Shown here one piece after another: positions 48,990 to 57,247 of a DNA stretch of 64,000 nt (position 1 is the stretch's first letter; each line of letters opens with the position of its first letter). This stretch comes from Archangium violaceum (GTDB taxonomy: Bacteria; Myxococcota; Myxococcia; Myxococcales; Myxococcaceae), in NCBI RefSeq assembly GCF_016859125.1, contig NZ_CP069338.1, positions 11,039,501-11,103,500 on the forward strand. The letters run 5' to 3'. The notes under the pieces were generated by a model, which worked only from the letters and a program-made list of their open reading frames with translations, searched no databases and was not told the DNA's origin. The position numbers were made by a program, and so were the translations under genes.

Positions 48990-50933
48990 ATGACCGCCGT
49001 ACCCCGCCGTCCCCGTGACCTCCTGCTGCTCGCACTCCTCGTTCTTTCCTCCGCATGTGGAAGCGGAGGACTGCAGTCCCAGCCGCCACCTGTCGAGAAA
49101 CCACCGCCCACCGAGAAACCACTGGCCACACTCCATGGGCAACTGGCGCCGACGCCGGGCACGGAGGTGCCAGGTCCTGTCCGTCTCGCGCTCGCGTGGT
49201 ACCCCGCCTTGCTCTCCGATACTTCCGGACGGATGACCGGGCCCGTCGGCATCGTCACCGAGGATGTCGCGTACTCGGGCGGCTTCCCCGCGGACTACTC
49301 CTTCGACGTGACGAGCGCGCCGCCGGCCGAGGCGATGGTGCAGCTCGGCGACGGCATGCAGGGCAAGGGCGCGGTGGGCATCCTGCTCGCCTACAGCGAT
49401 CGCAATGGCAATGCCCTGCTGGACACCATCCCCGCGGACGGCACTCCGGTAGACCGTGTGTTGGGGGCGTCGCTCGACTGGACCCGGCTGCCCGCCTTCA
49501 TGGTGGTCTACCTCGACTCCGTGCAATCTCCCGCGACGGGGCTGAAGCAGGGCTTCAACCTGGTTCGCATCGCCGACAACCTCATGTCCGGCGTGGTGCC
49601 CCCCACCACTCCCATCCCGATGGCACTGCACGACGACCCGTTGCTCGACGCGTTCGTCTGCGAAGCGTCGTGGGACGACACCGCGGAACGGTCCCCGTGC
49701 GGTCTGCCCGGTGAGGAGCCCGTCGAGGGCGTGCTCACGCTCGGAGGCGAGCTCCTCTTCCTCGAGGCATGGGCGGAGGTGTCACTCGAGGTGCGCCGGG
49801 ACGGTAGGAGCGTGGAAGCCGCGCAGGTGACGGTGGGCGGCCGGAGTGCGACGTACGACGCCGCGCTGGAGCGCTACACGCTCCACCTGGAGGATGCCTC
49901 GGCGCTGCTCGACAGCGGCCTCGTCACGGTGAAGGCGCGGCAGGGTGACGAGGAGGTCGTCAACACCGTGGTGGTGCCGGCGGACTTCCAGGTGACCTGG
50001 CCCACCACGCCCATGAGCTACAGCCCCGGTGAGGCCGTGCAGGCGAGGTGGACTCAGTCCCAGGGTGCATCCCGCTATGAGGTGAGTGTGCTCGCTGGAG
50101 ACCAGGTGCTCGCCTCCGGGGTGACGGGGGAGCGAGCGCTGCTGCTCACACCTCGGGCGCACGAGGGGGCCGCGGTGCTGCGCGTCGGGGTGGCCGAGGA
50201 GAGCGGCGGTCTGGCCGTGCGGCGGGTGCGCGAGGTGCCCATCTCCTTTACGCGGTGTGACACGGTGACCGAGGGGAGCGGGCTCACGGTGGAGGGGGTG
50301 TTCGAGCACCATCCGTGGGACAGCTACGCCGGCGAATGGGGCGAGGTGCGCGTCGTGGTCAAGGACGAGGGGGTGCAGGTGACGGATGCGAGGGTGCGGC
50401 TCGGCGAGTGGAGCGTGCCATATAGGAGCGAGGTGGGCGCCTTTCACGAATCCATCTACGCGTTCTTCGAGGGGGAGCCCATGATCGATGCGACCGTGGA
50501 GCTGCGCGTGATGCGCGGGGGCGAGGTGCTCTGCCGCACGCTGACGCCGCCGGGGGACTTCGACCTGACCCTGGACGGCCCGTCTTCGCGTCCGACCGGC
50601 TCGGCCCTGACCGCGCGCTGGACCCGCGCTCCAGGCGCCGTCTGGTACGAGCTGGGGCTCGGTGGATCGCCCCAGCAGTCCCTCTACTCGGCGAGCACCA
50701 ACGAGCTCGAGTTCACTTTCGGGCGGATCGACTACGTCGGGAACCTCGTCCTGCGTTTCGGCGCGGTCTCCCACCCGGCGCACAACGACACCCTGGGCTG
50801 GATGGACGTGAAGCGGCTGTACCTCGGAAACACCACCTTCACGGGCGTGTGGAGCCCTCCGCCAACCCGGGCTTTCAACAGGGGCCGTCCGAGCAGTGAG
50901 CCCGGTTGGTGGAGAGGCCGCGCAGCCCCTTGA
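48990..50933 (+). CDS. Large lipoprotein, hypothetical, with Ig-like repeats
   Basis: A 647-residue exported lipoprotein: signal 'LLLLALLVLSSACGSGG' with lipobox Cys, then a Pro-rich linker ('PPPVEKPPPTEKP'). The body looks like a series of beta-sandwich units; two comparable segments, 'FQVTWPTTPMSYSPGEAVQA' and 'FDLTLDGPSSRPTGSALTAR', each precede 'RWT' and suggest a repeated Ig-like fold. No catalytic motif seen. The last 25 residues are Arg/Pro-rich and may be out of frame, because transposase debris begins just downstream. Myxobacteria have many such lineage-specific lipoproteins. Confidence 0.72.
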   Translation: MTAVPRRPRDLLLLALLVLSSACGSGGLQSQPPPVEKPPPTEKPLATLHGQLAPTPGTEVPGPVRLALAWYPALLSDTSGRMTGPVGIVTEDVAYSGGFPADYSFDVTSAPPAEAMVQLGDGMQGKGAVGILLAYSDRNGNALLDTIPADGTPVDRVLGASLDWTRLPAFMVVYLDSVQSPATGLKQGFNLVRIADNLMSGVVPPTTPIPMALHDDPLLDAFVCEASWDDTAERSPCGLPGEEPVEGVLTLGGELLFLEAWAEVSLEVRRDGRSVEAAQVTVGGRSATYDAALERYTLHLEDASALLDSGLVTVKARQGDEEVVNTVVVPADFQVTWPTTPMSYSPGEAVQARWTQSQGASRYEVSVLAGDQVLASGVTGERALLLTPRAHEGAAVLRVGVAEESGGLAVRRVREVPISFTRCDTVTEGSGLTVEGVFEHHPWDSYAGEWGEVRVVVKDEGVQVTDARVRLGEWSVPYRSEVGAFHESIYAFFEGEPMIDATVELRVMRGGEVLCRTLTPPGDFDLTLDGPSSRPTGSALTARWTRAPGAVWYELGLGGSPQQSLYSASTNELEFTFGRIDYVGNLVLRFGAVSHPAHNDTLGWMDVKRLYLGNTTFTGVWSPPPTRAFNRGRPSSEPGWWRGRAAP

Positions 50934-51013
50934 GGGACACGCCTGCCCAGGCCGCCCTCCCATGGGGTGAGCGGTAGGGGACTGGTGGCGGTGTGTCGAT
51001 GCCGTCGTGACGG

Positions 51014-51066
51014 CACCCGGTGGGGTACGCGCCATATTGTGGAGCACCTGGGACTGCCCACGTCCA
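51014..51066 (+). pseudogene. C-terminal scrap of an IS91-type transposase
   Basis: 'VTAPGGVRAIL' followed, after a 2-base insertion, by 'EHLGLPTS' in another frame corresponds to the end of IS91/IS801-type transposases. Only about 18 residues remain. Confidence 0.45.
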
Positions 51067-51261
51067 CTACGCGCTCCTGCCCACTTCGCATCAAGGGACT
51101 CGATTTCCGCGCCGAAGGTGAGCGAGGCCCGCAGGTCGTCGCAGGGGTGCGCTTTGTTCGATTCGGAGAAGCCGATCGTGATTCCCGAAAGCGACGTCGG
51201 TTTGCCCTGAATCCGGCCGCGGCAGCTCGGGCCATGTGCCGGAAGCGTCAGCGCGCCCGGA

Positions 51262-51366
51262 GGCTGGATTGGGCGGGGTTGCTCCCAAGAGGCTCGCAGT
51301 GGACCTCTTCTCCTGCCCGAGGTGCGGAGGAATGCGGCGGGTGCTGGCGTACCTCATGCGTGCACC
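51262..51366 (+). pseudogene. Second IS91-type transposase scrap
   Basis: 'LDWAGLL' continues after a frame change as 'RLAVDLFSCPRCGGMRRVLA' then 'YL', the zinc-finger-like block near the end of IS91-type transposases. In an intact transposase this block precedes the scrap at 51014, so these are two separate partial copies. Confidence 0.5.
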
Positions 51367-51376
51367 GGGCGATCTC

Positions 51377-51410
51377 GTCCCTCGTTTCGAGTCCTTTGAC
51401 ACCGTCTCCC
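51377..51410 (+). repeat. Dispersed repeat, copy 1
   Basis: Shares GAGTCC(C/N)..TTTCGA.TCCTTTGACACC.TCTC with copies at 54755-54792 and 56176-56214. On the minus strand all three stay open as VSK(D/E)S. Each copy sits at the edge of a gene remnant. Confidence 0.6.
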
Positions 51411-51489
51411 CGTCTCCGGGGACACCGTCTCGGACACCGTCTCCGGGGCCGCCATTCGTTGCACCCAGGCCGCGTGAGCGAGCTGTCAG

Positions 51490-52019
51490 CGCATCACCGC
51501 GCAGCGCACGAGCACCTCCGTCACCGTGGAGACCCAGGCGAAGACCGGCAGCTTCAGCCCGGCGCTCACCCACTACATCGTGAAGGTCAACGCCACGGCG
51601 GGCACGGCGGCTCGGATCAACGGGACCGCCCCCACCCGCTACGGCGACCTCGCGGCGCTCAAGGCCGCCACCGGTGAGGGGTGGACGACGGGTGCCGACG
51701 TCTACGGTCCGTACACCGCGGTGCGCGTCGCGGCCGGGGTGGCGCGGACGGTCGTGGTCGACGGCACCCCGAGCACTCCCCCCACTCCCCCCCGACGATC
51801 GTGCTCGAGGCGGAGGACGCGGCGCTGTCCTCGGGCGCGATCGCCCTGAACGACCACCCGGGCTACTCCGGGTGCGGGTTCGTCGCTGGGTACTGGAACT
51901 CCGGAGCGACCACCGCGTTCACCTTGCAGGTCAGCACGGCGGGCACCTACTCCGCGACCCTGAAGTACAGCAACGGCAGCGGCTCGGCCAAGACGGTCTC
52001 ACTAGTGCACCGCATGTGA
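51490..52019 (+). pseudogene. Carbohydrate-active protein remnant: DUF5110-like end plus CBM35, frameshifted
   Basis: The first frame reads 'ITAQRTSTSVTVETQAKTGS' and 'ALTHYIVKVNATAGTAARIN', resembling the C-terminal DUF5110 domain of GH31 alpha-glycosidases. Inside C-rich runs at about 51776-51798 the sequence moves to another frame: 'PPTIVLEAEDAALSSGAI' and 'TAGTYSATLKYSNGSGSAKT', a CBM35 module cut short at 'SLVHRM'. The N-terminal catalytic part is absent. It recalls the carbohydrate theme of the left end of the window, though as debris. Confidence 0.6.
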
Positions 52020-52194
52020 GATCCGATCAAGCATTCGCTTCCGCGCGCAGATGATCGAAGCGGCGCCGGTTCGCAGCATGCGCAGTTCGACCCGAGCGCA
52101 TGGATGTACCGGCCGGCAAACGCCGGCACGTATACGGACGAAGGCATGGGGCCGCTGATGGCCGCCGCTCATCCCGACGCGTTCACGCTGATAG

Positions 52195-52329
52195 ATCGAT
52201 CTGCGTCCGTTCCGGCCGCTCGTGTTCGGCCAGCGCCACAAAGCCCTCGACGCCGACCTGGTGCGCACCATCCACGGCTTCGACGCGCTTCTGGTGCTCA
52301 CCGGATCGACGGCGTCGGCAAACCTTTAG
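52195..52329 (+). pseudogene. Unrecognised 3' gene fragment
   Basis: An open frame ending at TAG 52329 reads 'IDLRPFRPLVFGQRHKALDA' and 'DLVRTIHGFDALLVLTG'. It looks protein-like but has no start and no family I can name. Its stop overlaps the end of the convergent reductase gene. Confidence 0.25.
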
Positions 52330-52997
52330 CCCTCGCGCTTCATGCGCTCCTGGCGGGCAATCTCACGTTCGCTGGGGGAATCGAGCGAAGTGTCGCCAAT
52401 CTTGATCTCACCCTCTCGCTCGTAATGGCCGACGATCAGGCCTTTTGGAGAGACGCGGGACCTGGTCAGCTTGAACGAATGCGGCGCCGAGCCGTCGGCG
52501 AACAGCTTTTTGCCGCCGCCAAGCACGACCGGCACCGTGAAGATGCTCATAGCGTCGACCAGGTCATTGGCGAGCAGCGCGTGGACGAGTTCGGTACTGC
52601 CCTGGGTGACGAGGTTCGGGCCATCTTCCTGCTTCAGGCGCTTCACGTCGGCGATGTCGCGCAGGAGCACTGAGCCCGCCCAGCTCGTATCGACCGCGCC
52701 TGAGCGCGAAACCGCGTACTTCTTGATGCCCTTGAACAGCTTGGCGATGCCGCCATGGGGAGCGTCTTCTTCGTAGTAGGGCCAGTACGCGGCGAAAATC
52801 TCGTAGGTCTTGCGGCCGAGCAGGAGGTCGAATTTCTCCTTGAAGACGCGGTCGAGCTCTTCGCCGAACTCTTGATCGAAATAGGGCATCACCCAGCCGC
52901 CGAACTTGAAGCCCTTGGTCGGATCCTCGGTCGGCCCGCCGGGCGCTTGCATGACGCCATCCATGGAAACCATGGCGCCGACGATAATCTTCCGCAT
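52326..52997 (-). CDS. Dihydrofolate-reductase-like (RibD C-terminal domain) protein
   Basis: A 223-residue protein of the bacterial DHFR/RibD-C superfamily. 'MRKIIVGAMVSMDGVMQAPG' opens the fold; 'FDLLLGRKTYEIFAAYWP' and 'TVPVVLGGGKKLFADG' are the NADPH-binding and closing blocks. ATG 52997 has an AAGGAGAG site. Such proteins are common accessory reductases (YyaP/YwjB type) whose substrates are mostly unknown. Its lower GC and Lys/Ile-richer protein compared with neighbours suggest import from another lineage. It is intact amid decayed genes. Confidence 0.85.
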   Translation of the reverse strand: MRKIIVGAMVSMDGVMQAPGGPTEDPTKGFKFGGWVMPYFDQEFGEELDRVFKEKFDLLLGRKTYEIFAAYWPYYEEDAPHGGIAKLFKGIKKYAVSRSGAVDTSWAGSVLLRDIADVKRLKQEDGPNLVTQGSTELVHALLANDLVDAMSIFTVPVVLGGGKKLFADGSAPHSFKLTRSRVSPKGLIVGHYEREGEIKIGDTSLDSPSEREIARQERMKREG

Positions 52998-53094
52998 GGG
53001 TCACTCTCCTTGTTTGAGCCTAGGACGAACGGCCTGCTTCCGATCCGACATGTTCCCACATCAACGTCTTGGCGAGAGTATAGGCGGGAAGGGA

Positions 53095-53560
53095 GCCCTG
53101 TTGAGGGCGAGGTCGACCTGTTTCAGTTCCATGTGGGCGGCCATCCCGCGGATCAGGTGGAGGATGTGCTGGACACCCTCGAATCACTGAATGGCCAGCA
53201 TCAGCCGGGGTCCTCTGGCGATGGGTCTGCTGACCGGACAATACGCCAGAGGAGCACGCTTTGACTCCACCGACATCCGCAGTGCCAACATGGCATGGAT
53301 GAAGTACCTTCAGGACGGTCAGCCCAACCCTTGCCCAGGGCGCACTGGCCGGGCTGTGGGCACACAGCCCGGTGATCCTGCCGATTCCGGGCTTCCGCAC
53401 GGTGGCACAGGCGGAGGAAAATGCCCGTGCCCTGGAATTCGGACCACTGACCCCGCGGCAGATGCAGGAGAGCGACCAGATTCTCGGACGGGAGGACTCC
53501 AGGGCACCCTCCAGCGGCGGGAGCGGAGCCGAAGCAGCAAGAGGCGAGTCCGCCGCCTGA
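53095..53560 (+). pseudogene. Aldo/keto reductase remnant with several deletions
   Basis: Pieces in order: '[20 protein letters not shown]' then 'VLDTLESL' (barrel strand near the active site), 'ISRGPLAMGLLTGQYARGAR' and 'FDSTDIRSANMAWMKY' in a second frame, then 'VILPIPGFRTVAQAEENARA' and 'LEFGPLTPRQMQESDQIL', the NADPH-binding C-terminus. Segments between them are missing and frames differ, so the gene is dead. From 53561 to 53802 nothing is recognised. Confidence 0.7.
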
Positions 53561-53802
53561 ATCAGTGACGAGGGCGGAGTGTGAGCCAAGGGCCCCTCAC
53601 CGACCCTCGAGCCCCTTCACACTCGATGAGAGTGAACTGCTCCCCCACCCTTCTCATGCGCCTCCTTCACCCCCCACGGCGCTGAAGGGCGACGCGCCCT
53701 GGTAGGGTCCAGTCCGCCTACCCGCACCACTCGGAGGGAGCATGGAAGTCGAGCTGGAACACGCCCGAGGTGGAGCATGGTAGCCATCTCGGGGGTGAGC
53801 CG

Positions 53803-54423
53803 TCAGTGCTCCCAGTGCTGCCGGCCCACCAGCTGCAGGCCGTCACGGCCCTCTCCCAGGTGCACGATGACCTGGGACGTGTCCCAGCTCCAGACGCCCT
53901 CCATGTTCCAGGGAGGCTCGCTGTCACCGAACGTCGGCAGGAGCCGCCGGCGCTGCTCCACGCTCAGGCTGGCGACGAGCGCGAAGTTCTGGCGCAGCGC
54001 GAAGAACAACTCCAGGAGATCACGCGAGCGGGACACGAGGGCTCGCACCTCGTCCTCCGTCGAGACCCGCGCCGAGAGCGCATCGCGGCGCTCCTCCTGG
54101 ACACCCGCCACCGGCGCTTCCTCCACTCGGGTCGTGGCGACGCACTCTCCCCGGAGACCCAACACCAGCGCTCCGCCATCCAGGCGCAGCGTCTCCGCGC
54201 CCGCGTCCCAGAGCCCCCACCGGACCACGGGGTCGACATCGCTGGCCTGCGCCGCCCAGTTGCCGCCGACCACCAGCGTCTCCACGAAGCCATGGAGCTC
54301 GACGACGGCCGGGCACACGTAGCGCCGGACGGCACGCCCGGACGCCAGCGCCTGGGCGGCGGCCTCGCGCAGCCCCGTGGAGTGGATGAGGTGCAGGTTC
54401 CCCGGGTGGATGGTCTGGTCCAT
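53803..54423 (-). CDS. Hypothetical protein, myxobacterial type
   Basis: A 206-residue soluble protein beginning 'MDQTIHPGNLHLIHSTGLRE'. The first half is beta-rich ('VELHGFVETLVVGGNWAAQA', 'GGALVLGLRGECVATTRVEE'), the second helical ('TEDEVRALVSRSRDLLELFF'), ending 'QVIVHLGEGRDGLQLVGRQ'. No signal peptide or catalytic motif. No family recognised. The frame, codon pattern and coherent composition support a real gene. Confidence 0.6.
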   Translation of the reverse strand: MDQTIHPGNLHLIHSTGLREAAAQALASGRAVRRYVCPAVVELHGFVETLVVGGNWAAQASDVDPVVRWGLWDAGAETLRLDGGALVLGLRGECVATTRVEEAPVAGVQEERRDALSARVSTEDEVRALVSRSRDLLELFFALRQNFALVASLSVEQRRRLLPTFGDSEPPWNMEGVWSWDTSQVIVHLGEGRDGLQLVGRQHWEH

Positions 54424-54540
54424 GCGGTGCTCGGCGGACGGGGCGGGAGTGCCAGCGGGAATGATGCCAGCACTCCGGAGCGGTGGGGAACCGAGGGAGG
54501 GCTGCCCTCACTGCGCCGGACAGGCCCCGGGTGGCACCTC

Positions 54541-54605
54541 AGAAGTTGAGGCCGCCATCCACGTCGATGGTGCTGCCGTTGAAGTAGTCGCAAGGCAACA
54601 ACATG
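54541..54605 (-). pseudogene. C-terminal scrap of an SDR oxidoreductase
   Basis: The minus strand reads 'DYFNGSTIDVDGGLNF' and a stop, the standard end of short-chain dehydrogenases. Only this tail remains. Confidence 0.55.
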
Positions 54606-54639
54606 AAGGGCGGGAGTGCCAACCGGGGCAAGCCCCTAC

Positions 54640-54720
54640 CCGCCCGCGCTCGTCCCCGGGGACCGCGTGCTCGCCAGCCATCCCCCGCCGAGCGCCTTAT
54701 AGAGACTGACGAGGACCCGT
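54640..54720 (-). pseudogene. C-terminal scrap of a NodT-type outer-membrane efflux protein
   Basis: The minus strand reads 'VSLYKALGGGWLASTRSP', matching the usual 'LYKALGGGW' end of NodT-family outer-membrane factors of RND pumps. No upstream part is present. Confidence 0.45.
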
Positions 54721-54754
54721 GGGCCCCCCGTCCATGCCGAGTCTCGTTGCGTGA

Positions 54755-54792
54755 CTTGAGTCCCGCGTTCGAATCCTTTGACACCATCTCGG
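54755..54792 (+). repeat. Dispersed repeat, copy 2
   Basis: About 34 of 38 bases match copy 3 at 56176-56214; the core CCTTTGACACC is identical in all three copies. It is next to the NodT scrap. A further 7-bp hairpin (AAGGTGT-CAA-ACACCTT, 54852-54868) lies in the otherwise empty 54793-55121 stretch. Confidence 0.6.
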
Positions 54793-55121
54793 CACCGGTG
54801 ACCAAGATGTGAAACCCCGCTCGTGCTCAGTCAGGAAAGGAAGCCTCCGATAAGGTGTCAAACACCTTGTATCGCTTCCGGCTGCCTCCGGTGGACGCCG
54901 AAGCGCAGTCGGTGCAGTTGGACGCCACGCAGTTGGCGCAATTCGTAGAAGCGTCTTCCGTCCACCGAAGAGCACTGACGGGCAGAACTCTTGACCGTGG
55001 GGCCCGGCTAGCAACTTCTGCTCGCCATCGCGGCGCGCAGCAGGTTATTGAACGACTTCTAGCCTGCCGAGTGGTAGGACGAAAACCGGCCCTCAAAGCG
55101 CGGCCTGCGGAGGAGAATCGT

Positions 55122-55457
55122 ATGAGTCTTCTGGTGCTATGTGAGTTCAGAGCACGGACCGACGGGGAGGCGGAGTTCCTGCGGGTGGCGCGGGCATTGG
55201 CATCCGCCGCTGCGACCGAGCCGGGAACGTTGCGCTACCAGTGGTTCGTCACGCAGAAGCCCGGTCATTATTCGATAATTGAGGAGTACGTCGACGCTGA
55301 CGCGGCCGAAACGCATAACAACCATGTGGATTCACTGCTCCGCGAACTCTTTGCGGTGGCTGATCTGGTGTCGGTGTCATTCTACGGGGAGCTCAACCAA
55401 TACTTGCGCGAGTGGATTTCCGGCCGCGAGGGAATTGCAGTCAATTTGCCGTTGTGA
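55122..55457 (+). CDS. Antibiotic-biosynthesis-monooxygenase (ABM) domain protein
   Basis: A 111-residue dimeric alpha/beta-barrel protein. 'MSLLVLCEFRARTDGEAEFL', 'EPGTLRYQWFVTQKPGHYSI' and 'IEEYVDADAAETHNNH' follow the ABM pattern (strand, helix, strand, 'EEY.d..A...H'). ATG 55122 has GGAGGAG at 55110-55116. Members include quinol monooxygenases such as YgiN and heme-degrading IsdG types; the IsdG heme His/Asn pair is not evident here, so a small-molecule monooxygenase or an orphan role is likelier. Confidence 0.8.
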   Translation: MSLLVLCEFRARTDGEAEFLRVARALASAAATEPGTLRYQWFVTQKPGHYSIIEEYVDADAAETHNNHVDSLLRELFAVADLVSVSFYGELNQYLREWISGREGIAVNLPL

Positions 55458-55473
55458 CGTCGCCCGAGCGGCC

Positions 55474-56060
55474 TCAACAGAAGTCCCCCCCGCCTCCACG
55501 CGCCGCCGCCTCTCGAAATGCCGCGACGACGGCCCGGTACTGCTCGCGCAGTTCCTTCAACGCCTGCCTCTTGGAAGCATGCGCCCCCCAACATGGGCGT
55601 GCCCCGGTTTCTGGCCTCGGCTTCCACCTCCTCCACCCAACCCCGCACCGCACGCTGCCTTTCCTCCTGCCCCAATCCCCCCAGCACGGCAGGGGCTCTC
55701 TTTCCAACTCCACCGGCTCGGCCCATTCCTCGGCGAATCTCCCCTCCCCCTCCTCCATGTCCTCCCTTCCCCGCTTGCTCCAGCGCTTCGTCCAGTCGAA
55801 CCACCGGAACAGCCTTCGTGCTGGCCCCAGCAACCGCGGCAGGCTCGTGAGACCCGGCCACTCAGGTGGAAGTGATTGGAGGCGAAGGTGAAGGCATATA
55901 GCCGGACGGTGTCGGCCCTCTGATGGACGGCTCGCGCCAGCACTCCTCCCACCACTTCATTCACCTCCGCATTGGGGCGCGGCAACAGCCGCCCCTGGTA
56001 GCACCTGGACGTGACGAAGTAGTAGCCCTCCTCCTGGAACATCCTCAGCGGCCAGCCCAT
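55474..56060 (-). pseudogene. REP-associated (Y1/HUH) transposase with large internal deletion
   Basis: The minus strand starts 'MGWPLRMFQEEGYYFVTSRC' and keeps the HUH pair in 'AFTFASNHFHL'. Directly after HFHL, in another frame, comes 'EWPGLTSLPRLLGP' and 'RLFRWFDWTKRWSKRGR', which in intact relatives lies some 80 residues further on. The catalytic Tyr region is therefore deleted. The tail continues to 'VVAAFREAAARGGGGDFC'. These transposases are domesticated housekeepers of REP/BIME repeats; this copy is dead. Confidence 0.75.
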
Positions 56061-56175
56061 CCCCTTCCCCCTTCTTGCGCTCCGTCAGGCCGAATGCACC
56101 TCGCGCGCCAACTCGCAGGTCCCCGGAAGCATTTGAAACGGGAGGCTTCCACCGTCCACACCCCGTCTCCTTCCG

Positions 56176-56214
56176 ACTCGAGTCCCGCGTTTCGACTCCT
56201 TTGACACCTTCTCG
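56176..56214 (+). repeat. Dispersed repeat, copy 3
   Basis: Core GAGTCCCGCGTTTCGACTCC followed by TTTGACACC. It ends exactly where the 5'-truncated carbohydrate-type remnant begins, so it may mark a recombination junction. Confidence 0.6.
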
Positions 56215-57190
56215 GGGGCATCTGGAACCTCGCCGGCACCGGACTGGGCGGTGAGTCGGTCGGCACGACCTTCCACGACGAGGTGGACATGTGGGGCGGC
56301 CCGGGCTGGAATCCGTGGACCGGCTACGTCAACGACGCGGTGTACGACACCTGCGTGCCGGACCAGCCGCGCGCCTGCGGCTACTCCGTCTACAACACTC
56401 CGTACGAGCAGTTGAACAACCCGAACGCCCTCATCTACGCCAACGTCGGCAAGGGCGCGCTGATGTGGCAGTCGGACGAGGAGCGGGCCACGTTCCGCTC
56501 CGGCGCGGACGGGCCGGACCCGCGGGCGAAGTGGCGGCTCGGCGTGGCCACCGGGGACATCTACTTCTACACGGACGAGAACATCGGCGCCGAGGCGGTC
56601 AACTGGTTCGACATTCCCGCCGGTGAGGTGCGCCGCGCGGCGAACTACGGCGAAGTCCTGATGGCCAACATGCGCGCTGGCGCGTCCTACGGCAACAACG
56701 GCGTCCCGCGAATCCCCCTGGGCGTCTTCGTCGAGCTCGGCGGAGTGGCACCGGGAGCGTCATCAACGCCAACCAGATCGGGGGCGCGGTGTGGTCCACG
56801 CTCATCCACGAGGCGAGCCTCCTCGCATACTTCTCGCACGTCTTCTCTGACTCCATCGCGAACCCGTCGACCCCGGACGTGCTCAATGACACACGCGCCG
56901 CCTACCAGGCCACGCGTGACCGGGTGAAGAAGATCAACGCCGAGGTGAAGTCGCTCGCGTGGGTGCTCAACACACAGTCCTACGTGTGGCAGTTCAACCC
57001 GAACCTGAGCACGATGCTCAAGTACCGCGACAACGCCGCCTACGTCTTCGCCATGCAGAAGTGGCAGTTCGCCAGCGGGACGTACACCTTCACCCTGCCG
57101 CCCGGCCTGCCCGCGAGCGGCACCATCGAGGTGATTGGCGAGAACCGCACCATCCCCTACTCTGGCGGGAGGTTCACCGATTCCTTCGCC
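56215..57190 (+). pseudogene. 5'-truncated, frameshifted secreted protein, probably polysaccharide-related
   Basis: The first frame opens without a start: 'GIWNLAGTGLGGESVGTTFH' then 'DEVDMWGGPGWNPWTGYVND', continuing to 'PRIPLGVFVELGG'. Near 56745-56760 the sequence moves to another frame: 'GSVINANQIGGAVWSTLIHE' and onward to 'ASGTIEVIGENRTIPYSGGR', ending 'FTDSFAG'. The last block resembles the C-terminal beta domain of glycosidase-like proteins. No catalytic residues can be named. Both ends and the middle are damaged. Confidence 0.5.
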
Positions 57191-57206
57191 GGACGTCCTG
57201 TGAATC

Positions 57207-57229
57207 CCCGGGCCGCTCAGCGGCCCGGG
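57207..57229. terminator. Perfect 10-bp hairpin downstream of astacin gene
   Basis: CCCGGGCCGC-TCA-GCGGCCCGGG lies 18 bases after the astacin stop (minus strand) and after the remnant on the plus strand. It has no T-run on either side, so it may be a Rho-dependent or barrier-type end for both. Confidence 0.45.
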
Positions 57230-57247
57230 CTTGGACAAATGGTCTTG

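Noticed and set aside
54827-55096. Cys-containing minus-strand frame (CANCVASNCTDC) as a possible metal-binding peptide
   Set aside because: No ribosome site, Arg/Ser-rich rest, and lies in a debris stretch; the Cys run arises from a short GC-poor repeat of GCAA/TTGGC codons.
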